Below, piece after piece: positions 12,801 to 24,800 of a stretch of 64,000 nucleotides of DNA. The notes beneath the pieces are model-generated. The model did not search any database. It had not been told where the DNA came from and saw only the letters and a list, made by a program, of their open reading frames with translations. The stretch spans positions 558,001 through 622,000 of the forward strand of contig JAMJFZ010000811.1 in NCBI GenBank assembly GCA_026225945.1. Direction: 5' to 3'. The translations under genes and the position numbers were made by a program. Numbering within the stretch: position 1 is the stretch's first letter; each line of letters opens with the position of its first letter. The stretch is from Cricetomys ansorgei. Taxonomy: Eukaryota; Chordata; Mammalia; Rodentia; Nesomyidae.

Positions 12801-15800
12801 CAAGCTAGAGAGTCTACAGCAGCAGCTTCAGGCTGCTAATGAAGCTAGGGACAGTGCACAAACCTTAGTCACACAGGCCCAGCAGGAAAAGGCAGAGCTG
12901 AACCAAAAGGTAGGAGAACTCCATGCCTGCATTGAAGCGGCCCACCAAGAACAGTGTCAGGCCCAAGCTCATGTGACAGAGCTAGAGGCCCAGCTGAAGG
13001 CTGAGCAGCAAAAAACAACTGAGAGAGAAAAAGTGGTCCAGGAGAAGGTCCAGCTCCAGGAGCAGCTCCAGGCCCTTAAGGAGACTTTGGAGATTACCAA
13101 AGGCAGCCTTGAAGAGGAGAAGCGCAGGGCTGCAGACGCCCTGGAGGAGCAGCAGCGCTGTGTTGCTGAGATGAAGGCAGGGTCCCAAAGCCTGATGGAG
13201 CAGCGTGAGCAGGAAAAGAAGGAGTTAGAACAAGAGAGGGCTGGGCGAGAGGGACTGGAGGCCCAGTTACAGCAGCTTGAGGAGGCTCATCAGGCTGAGA
13301 CTGAAGCTCTGCGGCGTGAGCTGGCAGAGGCCATAGCCTCCCAGCACAGAGCTGAGAGTGAGAGTGAGCATCTCATCAGGGAGGCTGAGAGCTGGCAGAA
13401 GCGTTTTGAAGCTAGACAGCAAGAAGAGGCAAGATATGGTGCCATGTTCCAGGAACAGCTGATGGCTTTAAAGGGGGTATGTGAGAAGGCTGGCCAAGAA
13501 GTACAGGAGGAGGCAGTAGAGGTCCACAGTGAGGGCCAGATAGGCCAACAGCCCAGTCAGCTAGCCCAGCTTCATGCCAGCCTGGCCAGGGCCCTCCAGC
13601 AGGTCCAGGAGAAAGAAGTCAGAGCCCAGAAACTGGCAGATGATCTCTCTACTGTACAAGAGAAGATGGTTGCTACTAATAAGGAGGTGGCTTGCCTGAA
13701 GGCCTTGGTGCTCAAGGCAGGTGAACAGCAAGAACCTGCCTCACTTGAGCTGCTCAAAGAGCCCTCAAGGGCTGGAAACAGAGGGTCTGACTGTCTAGAA
13801 GAACAGCAGGAAAGGCCATTCTGCAGTACACAAGCAGCACTACAGGCTATGGAGCGTGAAGCTGAGCAAATGGGCAGCGAACTACAGAGGCTGAGGGCAG
13901 TTCTGATGAAGAGCCAGGGCCAGCAGCAAGAGGAACGTGGGCAGCAGGAGAAGGAAGTAGCACGGCTAACCCAGGAGCGGGGCCAAGCCCAAGCTGATCT
14001 GGCTCAGGAGAAGGCAGCCAAGGCAGAGCTTGAGATGCGGCTGCAGAATACCCTCAATGAGCAACGTGTGGAGTTTGCTGCCTTGCAGGAAGCACTGGCC
14101 CATGCCCTGACAGAGAAAGAGGGCAAAGACCAGGAGCTTGCCAAGCTTCATGAGCAAGTGGCATCTCAGAGAACAGAGCTAAAGGAACTTCAGCAGACTT
14201 TGGAACAACTGAAAACACAATTAGTCAAGAAAGAAAAGGAGCACCCCGCAGTGGGCACCAGTGGAGAAGATGCTTCTGGCCCAGGAACCCAGTTGGAGTC
14301 AGCTGGAAAGACAGAGGCACCAGGCCCTGAGTTGGAGGCACTTCAGGCAGAGGTCAGCAAGCTAGAGCAGCAGTGCCAGCAGCAGCAGCAGCAAGTTGAA
14401 GACCTGACACACAGCCTGGAGTCTGAGCGTGCTTCCCGGGCTAAGCAGGACAAAGCCCTGGAGGCACTGCAGGACCAGTTAGAGGAGAAGACTCGGGAGC
14501 TAGGGCACAGTCAGGCTGCCTTAGCTTCAGCACAGCAAGAATTGACAGTCCTCCATGCCAAAGCCCAAGACCATAGCAAAGCTGAGGAAGAGTGGAAAGC
14601 CCAAGTGGCCCGTAGCCAGCAGGAGGCTGAGAGAAAAAGCAGTCTTATCAGCAGCTTGGAGGAAGAGGTATCCATCTTGAACCGCCAAGTCCTGGAGAAG
14701 GAGGGGGAGAGCAAGGAGTTGAAGCGCCTGGTTGTGGCTGAATCAGAGAAGAGCCAGAAGCTGGAAGAGAGATTGCGCCTGCTTCAGGTAGAAACAGCCA
14801 GCAATAGCGCCAGAGCAGCAGAACGCAGCTCAGCTCTACGAGAGGAGGTACAGAGCCTCCGGGAGGAGGTAGAGAAACAGCGTGTGGTTTCAGAGAACTT
14901 GCGGCAGGAGCTGGCCTCACAGGCAGAACGAGCTGAGGAACTGGGCCAAGAATTGAAGGCCTGGCAGGAGAAGTTCTTCCAAAAGGAGCAAGCTCTCTCT
15001 GCCTTGCAGCTGGAGCATACCAGCACACAGGCCTTGGTAAGCGAGCTGCTGCCTGCCAAGCACCTTTGTCAGCAGCTGCAAGCTGAGCAGGCAGCTGCCG
15101 AGAAGCGCCACCGGGAGGAGATAGAGCAGAGCAAGCAGGCAGCTGGTGGGCTGCGGGCAGAGCTGGTGAGGGCACAACGTGAGCTTGGGGAGCTAGGGCC
15201 TTTGCGGCAGAAGGTGGTTGAGCAGGAGCGAGCAGTCCAGCAGTTACGGGCAGAGAAGGCCAGCTATGCAGAGCAGCTGAGCATGCTGAAGAAGGCTCAT
15301 GGCCTGCTGGCAGAGGAGAACCGGGGGCTGGGAGAACGGGCCAACCTTGGTCGGCAGTTTCTGGAAGTAGAACTGGATCAAGCCCGGGAAAAGTATGTCC
15401 AGGAGTTGGCAGCTGTGCGTACTGATGCTGAAACCCATCTGGCTGAAATGCGGCAAGAAGCACAGAGTGCTGCCCGGGAGCTGGAGGTGATGACTGCCAA
15501 GTATGAAGGTGCCAAGGTGAAGGTCCTAGAGGAAAGGCAGAGGTTCCAGGAAGAGAGGCAGAAACTCACTGCCCAGGTAAGGTGCCTTGTCCTTGGCATC
15601 CTTAGCTCTCCCTCACCCCTACCCTCTCTCACACTGCAGTAGCTTGCCTGCCTTCATTTACTGAGTAGCAGAAAAAGAAAAGTGACTAGTAGCCTCCCAA
15701 GTTTAAGAGAATGTTATGCTAGCCTGTGGCAGAGCATGCCTGTAATACCAGCACTCAGGAGGCAAAGTCTGGAGGAGGATCATAAATTTGAGGACACCTG

Positions 15801-18800
15801 GGGTTACATAGTCAGACCTTGTTTGAACCTCCACAGCTACCCTTCACCCCACAAAATAAGAGAAACATCTATGGCCTCCTTTTCTTGGAAGCTGATTCTG
15901 AAGAGTTAAGTTGAACAGGCAAACTGGCTTTTTGTTTGGTGTTTTAAAACAGGGTCTGATGTGACTTAGGCTAGCCTTGAATTCACTATGTAGCTAAAGA
16001 TCCTTGAACTCTGGACCTGCCTTCACCTCCCAAATGTGATCACAGGCATATATCCTGATACCTGGCTCCAGTTGTCCACTCCCCGCCCTCCTTCTTTTTA
16101 AGGTGACCACTTACAGTCTCTGGGAGAAGTATCAGAGCCCAGGTGAGGTCAGTATGGCAGTGCCTCATCTCATTGTTTCCGTTGCTTCTCCCCCATGCAC
16201 AGGTGGAGCAGCTAGAGGTATTTCAAAGAGAGCAGACTAAGCAGGTAATGCCTGGGGTTCTCGATACATGCTGGCTGCTTAAGCGGTGACCAGTCTCGGT
16301 GCATGACCCCGGCTGCAGCTTGCTCCGCCAGCTCCTGTTGTGAACTGTTTGTGAAAAGGGCAGGGTCAAGCCATGGAGTCCAGGCCCAGGCTGCCCAGGA
16401 GTACAGTGTTATAGGCCCCTCTGGGCCTCATCCTACCCATTCCAGGTCGGCCTCTCCCCTCCTCACTTTCTTTCACTTACCAGAGACAAGAGGTAGCATA
16501 TCTTCTTCATCTTTCCCAGACCCGCACTGGAGACAAATTCAATCCTTGTGACTCCAAAGCCTCCCAAGCCCTGTTTTGAGTTAGGGATACTAATCTAAGA
16601 AGAACAGATTTCTGTGGCCCACAGAGTATGGATTTATCCAAGACATGAAGGTGATAAATGAGGCAGCCCTTGGAGGATAGGGAACATGAGGAGCTCAGAA
16701 CACTTACCCAGTACTCTCCGGGGCCTTATCCCAGAGCTTTCTTGAACAGGAAGCTAAGACTGAGAGAAGCACAAGGGGTCTTCCCCAGATGGGCCACAGG
16801 TCTGTCTGCCTTCCTCCCCCTCGGGCATCTCGGTCCTCCCTAGTTAGTAGACTACAGAGCTGATGTTGGTGAGAACACTTTCTCCACTGTCTCTCCTCAG
16901 TCACTACAGACATTCTAAGGAAGTGGGGACAATCAAATTGGAAAGCAAGCAGTTAGCAATGGAGCCTTCTGCTTCTTCCCCTGCTGCCTGTTTATGCCTA
17001 TGCTTTCAGAATGCCTGGAGAAGCAGGGGTGCTTGTGGCTGTTACATGATCCCTTTTCCCTTTGCTCCCTCCCCCCTTTGCTCTTCCTTTTGTGGTATTT
17101 GGGGGAGGGGTTTGGGTGTGTGTGCTCCCCCTGCTCTGCTCTTACCTTCCAGCGTTATATTCTCCCAATGCTAACCACAGTGGCCATGCTGCTAGCATCT
17201 CTCTAACAGCCCAGGGAGATCAGAAAGAGGTCTGGGAGCTTTGCTTTGGCAGTTCTGGGGGAGGAGGGAGGAATGAATGTTCTTTGATAATATCTGTCTT
17301 AGGACACCAGACTTGGTGTCCTGTTCTTTTCTATTTTTTTTTTTTGAAACTTATTTCTATTTTTATTCTGTCTGAGTGTTTGCATATATATATATGTATG
17401 TGTATTATATGCAAGGTTGATGCCTGCAGGGACCAGAAGAGGGTATCAGATCCCCTGGAACTGGAATAATAGTCTGTTTTGAGCCAGCATGTGGGAGCTG
17501 GGAACCAAACCTGGGTCCTCTACAAGAACTGCAAGTGCTCTTAACCACTTAGTCAACTCTCCAACCCCATAGGTGCTCTGTTCTTGCCCCTCCCTGTCTT
17601 GGCTGGGCTTGGGGACTAGGACATAGTAGGGATGTGGTGAGGTGGCAGCTCTAAAGGTCCAGCTATTGATTTTGGTGGCTGGAGACTAGAATTGGAGTGA
17701 GATTGGGCAGGTGGTCCTGATGACAACCTTAGGCGAGCTGTTACCTACTTAGAAGCTGGTGAAAGGGTTTGCGGATAGTGGTTGGGGAAACCACCTGGTT
17801 TCTAGTCTAGACATCCAGTGTAGTAGTCAGGGATTTATAGAGGAACAGAACTGATAGGGTGAATCTGAATATGTCAAAAGGAGACGTATCAGAGTGGCTT
17901 ATCGGCTGTGATCTGGTGAGTTCAATAGTGACTGTCTCCTGATGGAAGGGCAAAGGACCTGGTAGTTTTTCAGTCCATGAGGCGGGATGTTTCAGCTGGT
18001 CTTTGGTCTGTGTTGGAGTTTCAAAGTTGGTTCTAATAGCAACAGAGGAATGTCTCAGCAGCAGGATATATAAACTTGCCAGCTAGATTGAGGTCAAGCA
18101 GAAACTTCCTTCTTTGTCCTTTTATGTGGGCTGCCACCAGGTTTGGCCCAGATTTAGGGTGGGTTTTCCTACCTCATGATCTGATCAAGAAAAATCCCTC
18201 ATAGATGTGCCCACCTGCTTGGGTTTTATTTGATTGTAGATGTGGTCAAGTTGAAAACCAAGATTAGCCATTACATACGAGTCCACCTCTTGTCAGCTTG
18301 ACCCATGATCATATCACATTATGCCATGCTTTATTTCCAAATGAAAAGAACTGGGTCATAAATGCCTAACCGACTGTAACTATCCATGAACACATTATAT
18401 ATTTTAGAATAGATGGCACTATTTTGAGGGACATTCTTTTAGTGTCTCAAGCTTAAATATAGCACTGGTATTATCTCAGTTGATGTTACATGTTAAAAAA
18501 ATCGAGGAAAGAAAAGACAAATACCTGTTTAAAATGTTTATATATACACAAACACATTTTTAACAAATTATGAAAGAAACACTCTTGTCAATTATAATCC
18601 TTGTTTCTGCAACTGGTCATGTGGCTTTAGCTGTTTTTCACAACCATGTAACTATATTAACGTATTGTACACTGATTCAGAGTGTATACTGCCTTATGGA
18701 GAGCCCTGTCAGCTCTCCAGGCACTGTAACTGGGTCTTCAAAAGGCCATTCCATTGTTCTATTAAGGAATTCCATGAACATGGACCCACTTTGCACTTCT

Positions 18801-21800
18801 CTGGCTGCAAAGTGAGTTCCTTGGTCAGAAGCAATACTGTGTAGACTATCATGACAGTAGGTATGGCATTCTGTAAGTCCATAATTATAGTTTTGGCAGA
18901 AGTATTATGTTCAGGAAAGGCAAATCCATAACCAGAGTAAGTGTCTACTCCAGTAAGGACAAAGCTCAGTGTTGATCCCTGCTGTTGTCAGATCTGGCTC
19001 AGCAGCATCTGTAGCCACGTCAGCCTTGGTGATGGAAGTCTGTGTAGTCGAGCCCATGTATAACTAACTCCATCTCTGCACCATGGCCACTTTGTTCATG
19101 GATTCGTTGGGCAGTGACATAGACGGCCAGGGAAAAGAGGCTGACTGTCCATAGAATGTGTCACCCTATCTACTTGATTAGTCACCCTTCGAGGAGCATT
19201 TACACAGGACACAAGTACCTTCACATCCTTTGTCTGTTTGGAGAGATCCATCCACATATTCTTCTCCAGATGTCTTTCTCATCAGTTTTCTGATCTTGCT
19301 CTTTCCAAGTCCCTGACCATCCAGTCAGTCCTTTGGCTACAGCCCATGAATCAGTGAAGTTGCACATCTGGCCATTTCTCCTTTAAACAAAATATATGCC
19401 CAGAGTTCTGCCCACTGTGAAGATTTCCCTTTATCCCGTTTTCCACAGTTGTCCCAGAAGAGGTTGTGATGTTGCAGCTGTGTGCCATTTCTGTGTGCCA
19501 CCTACATAATGTGGAGAACCAACAGTAAACCAAACCTTAGTCTTCTCTTCCTCAGTCAGTTGATCATAGGGCATATCACATAAGGCTGTAGGTGCATACT
19601 TGGGAGCAGAAGGTATATTATAATGGAAGTAGAGACCATAGGCATTTGGGCAACTTCTTTACGTAGCTTGTTTGGGCTTTCAGGACCTGCTCAGGCCCAA
19701 TCATATGTATACCATTTCCATTTAAAAATGGATTGCTGCTGTGCATGTCCTATTTCATGGCTTGGTGGGTTATATAATAACCCAGCTCATGATGGGTCGC
19801 TTAAGTCACATGGTAACTTGGTGACTCATTGTTAAATGTTCAGCTTCCACTAAGACCCAATAGCAGGCCAAGAGCTTTCTCTCAATGGGAGAATACTTGT
19901 CTGCAGACAATTTTGGAGCCTTGCTCCAAGATCCCCAAGATGAGTACTCTGATTCATCTATAGGCTCAAACAGCATCCCTATCTGCCACTGACACCTCAA
20001 GAACCATTGAGTCTGCTGGCTCATATGGTCCAAGCGATAGAGCAGTCTACACAGCAGCCTGAACCTGTTGAAGAGCCTTCTCCTGTTCCAGGCCCCACTC
20101 AAAAGCTAGCAGCTATCCAAGTCACTTGGTATATGGTCTGGAGTAACACACTCAAGTGAGGATGTGCTGTCTCTAGAATCCAATAGGTCCACTAAATGTT
20201 TTTGCTGCTTTCTTGGTGGTTGGAGGGGACAGGTGCAATAACTTATCCTTGATCTTAGAAGGAATATGTCCCACATATTCCTTAGAAGGAATATGTCTCT
20301 GCATGTCCCACACCACTGGACTTCTAAGAATTTCACTGAGGTAGAAGGCCCTTGAATTTTGGTTGGATTTACTCCCCATCCTCTGATGCCCACATGTGTT
20401 ACCAACAAAACCAAAGTAGTTGCTACCTCCTGCTCACTTGGTTCAATCAGTATAATGTCATCAATATAGTAGACCAGTCTGATGTTTTGTGGAAGAGATA
20501 GACAATCAGTATCCCTATGAACTAAGTTATGGCATTAGGGCTGGAGAGTTAATGCACCCTTGAGGTAAAACTGGAAAGGTATTGCTGACCTTGCTAGGTG
20601 AAAGCAAATGTTTCTGGTGGTCCTTATGGACAGGTACCAAGAAAAAGGCATACCATACCAGGAGAAGTGTTAATATGCTCAAGTGAGGACACTACATCTG
20701 GCACAACAGCTGCATTTGGAGTCACTACTTAAATTTGCAGTAGTCAACTGTTAATTCTCCATGACCCATCTGTCTTCTGTACTGGCAAGACAAGAGTTAA
20801 AAGGAGATGTGGTAGGAACCAGCGCCCCTGCATCTTTCAAGTCCTAGATGCTGGTACTAATTCCTACAATTCCTCCAGGGATGTGAAACTGGTTTTGGTT
20901 CACTATTTTCCCTGGTAGAGGCACCTCTAATGGCTTCCATTTGCCCTTCCCACCCATAATAGTCCTCACTCCACAGGTGAGGGAAGCACTGTTGGAATTC
21001 TGCCAACTTCTAAGTATATCTATTCCAATTATACATTCTGGAACTGGAGAAACAACCACAGGATGAGTTCGGGGAATCACTGGACCCACTGTGAGTCGGA
21101 CTTCAGCCCAAACTCCAATAATCACTTGAGCTCCATAAGGGCCTACTTTAACTGGAGGGCCACAGTGTTGTTTTTGTTTTGTTTTTTGGATCTCCCAGAA
21201 TTAGCATTTATTCAGAACCAGTTTCCAATAGACCCTGGAAAGTCAGTCTTCCCCCCCACCCCCCGACCAAGGAAGGACTGGAGAAAGGCTAACAGTAACA
21301 CTTTTGTATTTTATCAAGGTTCTTCCTCCAGGGGACCTGGCCATCCCTTCATTCAAGGGATTTGGTGGCTGCAAACTGGCTCAAGTCTGGTTCATGAGCC
21401 AATTCCCTTACTACAATTCAGTGTAGCCTTTCATTTGAGAATTTTTCTGCTTGTGCAGATCAAACAAAAATGTAGTAGGCTTCTTAATCTACTTTATGCC
21501 TGGAAACACCATGACTGATTAGCCAGTACCATAGGTCCATACAAGTCATGCCACCATAATTATTTTGCCTGTGCTGCCACCTGCCCCTGCTACTCCTAGG
21601 CCCAGTTAACCCACAGCATTTAATACATCCATCTGAGCAGCAGCATCTCCAACCCTAAGGTCTAGAGCACAAGTAAAAGAGAGATGACAAAGCTCTTCAG
21701 GTGTGCTGGTGCCCTTCTCACCATTTTGCATCTTATAGGATTAGTGAAAGGCGTGTCTTCTGGACCTTCCCACTGCAGGTGGAGGATTAGGTTTTAGTTA

Positions 21801-24800
21801 GGTTTTATACAGTGTACCCATTCTAGCATTACAATTTCCCTGAGCTTTAAAGTCTTCATCATCACTAATCCAAGGGAGGTTAGACATCTCCAGCTCATTT
21901 TCAGTAGGTCATCTTTTGACAAATGCTTCAGCTTACCAATCAAACTTTTTACACATTTTTTTAAACTGTGCAATCTTTCATATTAAACCTACAATTTCTA
22001 CTTCATGGACCCATATCCATAAACTCGGTCTGATCCAGTTTTATATTTCTTCTACCACTATCCCACACCCTAAAAATTCATCTCCACACGAATTCCCCAG
22101 ACTTATACTTGAATGAATTATCCAAGTCTATTTAGTGGTGTAGTACACTTCCTCATGAATTACATTTTCTGTCAACCCTTTGGAGGCCTACTTAGCCTTA
22201 TATCTGGTTATATACATTATTGATGGGTCCTGAGAGACAGCAGTATTGTCTTGCCTGGCAAGTCAATGCTAGTTTGGCTGACAATGAAGGATTTGCCTCA
22301 GGCAAAGGTAGAGAGAGCAGTATTGCAGGAGGTTTAGGGGTGCGGAGACACTACTTATTCGGGTGAGATAAATCCTTCAGAATCTGAGGGTCCAAAGTAG
22401 AGTCATGCCATACATTTCCATCCCAAATTACAGGATCCTATTCCTTAACCAGTAAGTGCCCTTAATTTAATTGTTGACACCTTCTGAGGCTAGGGCTTGA
22501 ATTTTGGTTTTAATTCTTCTAAGACACACTTAGAAACCATCAGACTGGTTCTACACATCTGGAGCCAGAGAGTGAGGGCAAGCAGGCAAAGAGCAAAAGC
22601 TTCTTTCTGTCCTTTTATGTGGGGTGCTACCAGGTTTGGCCCAGATTTAGAAAAGATTTTCCTACCTCATGATCTGATCAAGAAAAATCTCTCATAGATG
22701 TGCCCAGCTGCTTAGGCTTTATTTGATTGCAGATGTGGTCAAGTTGAAAACCAAGATTAGCTATTACATCCAGGGAATCTTCAATCTGTCCTCCTCTCTT
22801 TTCTACTCCTCAGGTGGAAGAACTGAGTAAGAAGCTGGCAGAGTATGACCAAGCTAGCAAGGAGCAGCAACAGAAGCTGAAGGTAGGACAGATGTGTGAC
22901 AGACCTGTTGTCTTACATGAGAGGATGGAGGAACCTCTTCTCCAAACCCCTGCGCTATGGCGTTATGGGGCCAGAGCAGGAGTACCCTGGGGGCCTGGAA
23001 GGCCTGGGGGCCCAGGAAGCCATCCTGGGTCTTAGAAACCTTGGCTTTGCCTTCCGGGAACTCTAACAGGAAGGCCTTCTCTCTCCTTTATAGTCACCTA
23101 TGCTTTTTAATTAAAAAAAATCACACTTGGGTTCCATAGTGAAGCCTTGCCTTTCAAACAAAACAAAAAAAACCCCAAGGTATAGCTCAGTGATAGAGTA
23201 CCTACTTGGTGCACGAAAAGCCTTAGGTTCAGTTTCCAGCACCTCAAAAAATGAGGGAAATTTTCTGTGTGTGTGTCCTTCAGTACCTAGCCACATTTTC
23301 CTGGTCAGTAGGTACGCAGCTAACAACTATAAGACAATGAGAATAGGACAGATTCCAGCTTCCCTGTAAGTTCTAACGAACGGCATTGTTCTAAGTAGTT
23401 TGGGATCAAGGACTGAGAATGTCAACAATACTCATTCTTACAATGCATTTCTGTTTTTAATTTTTTTGGAGTTGGGGGGGAGACAGTGTCTTATTACACA
23501 GCCCAGAGTACTCGGATTACTTGCCGTGCACCATAACAACCAGTGAACTTATACATTTACTGTTTCTAATTATGTTACTTTCTTTATTCCAGTGCTTGCT
23601 TTTTGTAGCTCTAAGCTTCCTATGCCATAGCTAAGGGCAGAGGATTCGGCACCAGTGCCATCAGGGCTTCCATGAACAATAAGCAGGTTTATCATGTTCC
23701 TTTTTAGGGGTTGCTGTGAGCTAGCAGATCTAGGAGAGGTATTGGTGGGATGTACCTACCCAGTACCTGTAGCAAACCAAGCTGATATTGCAGGTAACAG
23801 AATCAGCCACCGCCCTGCTCTTGAGGAGTTGTGGTCTCCATAGGAGGTGTGCTGGCATCATAAATAAGCCCCCACAGGCTTTGGAGTTAGGTGGACCAAG
23901 TTCAGGTCTTACTGTGCTGTATTCCAGTGTGACCTTGGTCAGTTTGCCTAAATCCCTCAACTCTTTTCATCCTTAAAACAAGGATAAAAGTTACTGTGCA
24001 GAGTGGTTTGGAAAAGTGAGTTCCTGTCACTGCGTGTGCCCATGCAGTTGTCTCCCACTGTGCTCTACACCAGGGTGTTCTCCGAAGATAAATTTCTGTC
24101 CCTTGGCAAATAATGTACATGTACAGGGGGTGAGATACTTTGTGCCTGGACTCATAGATGGGAGGCAAAACTGTGAGACGTATTAAAGCCACAGATGGTC
24201 AACAGAGTGTCCACAAGAGGGACTTGGGGGATGAATTGTTCTGTAGGCTGCAGTTGTGGGATACATATACATATGGCTGAGGGATCCTGAGCATCCTGAG
24301 AGAATACATTTGTGAAGGACTCTGAAGTGCCCATGGAGACTGAGCAACAGGAGCAGGCCAGTGGATTTGGGTGGAATATCCAGAGTAACCTTTTTTGATT
24401 AACTTTTCTTCTCAGGCTTTCCAGGCCCAGGGAGGTGAGAGCCAGCAGGAGGTCCAGCGCCTCCAGGCCCAGCTGAATGAGCTGCAGGCCCAGCTGAGCC
24501 AGAAGGAGCAGGCAGCTGAACATTATAAGCTACAGGTGAGGGGCCAGGAGCTGGCCTGCTCTGCCCTTCCTCCTGACCACTAGGCTTTGCCACACCTACC
24601 CACACTGTCTGTCCATACAGATGGAGAAAGCCAAGACCCATTATGATGCCAAGAAGCAGCAGAACCAAGAGCTACAGGAGCAGCTTCGAGACCTGGAACA
24701 GCTTCAGAAGGAGAACAAGGAATTGCGGGCTGAAGCTGAACGTCTGGGCCGTGAGCTGCAGCAGGCAGGACTGAAGACCAAGGAGGCTGAACAGACCTGT

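Larger units (their letters stand above)
17819..22768 (-). mobile_element. ERVL-type endogenous retrovirus, decayed, antisense to NUMA1
   Basis: About 5 kb bounded by LTR sequences that end TG...CA and flanked by the same 5 bp, TCCAG (17814-17818 and 22769-22773). The 5' side lies to the right. The left LTR (17819-18275) is complete and the right one is recognisable over only about 200 bp. The interior holds protease-, reverse transcriptase- and RNase H-like pieces in the order expected for pol on the minus strand, broken by many stops and frameshifts. I see no env-like segment, which fits ERVL. LTR ends resemble the MLT2/MT2 type (plus-strand tgtagtagtcaggg; far end aagattagccattaca). It lies wholly in one intron and leaves both splice sites intact. 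Confidence 0.85.

Noticed and set aside
14648..15463. 271-residue open frame on the minus strand
   Set aside because: It lies antisense to the NUMA1 giant exon and reflects the GC-rich, stop-poor complement of CAG/GAG-rich coiled-coil codons. It has no start context or family resemblance.
15577..15642. Extension of the giant exon frame to a stop at 15642
   Set aside because: The conserved protein stops at a GTAAGG donor; the extension is intron read-through.
17819..18275. LTR read as plus-strand sense
   Set aside because: The plus-strand start resembles some listed LTR sequences, but the pol remnants and the TATA orientation are on the minus strand, so the element is minus-sense.
23174..23255. 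tRNA gene
   Set aside because: The A and B boxes belong to an ID SINE with an A-rich end and no paired acceptor stem. The same applies to the B2/B3 heads and the ID-like copy at 56285.
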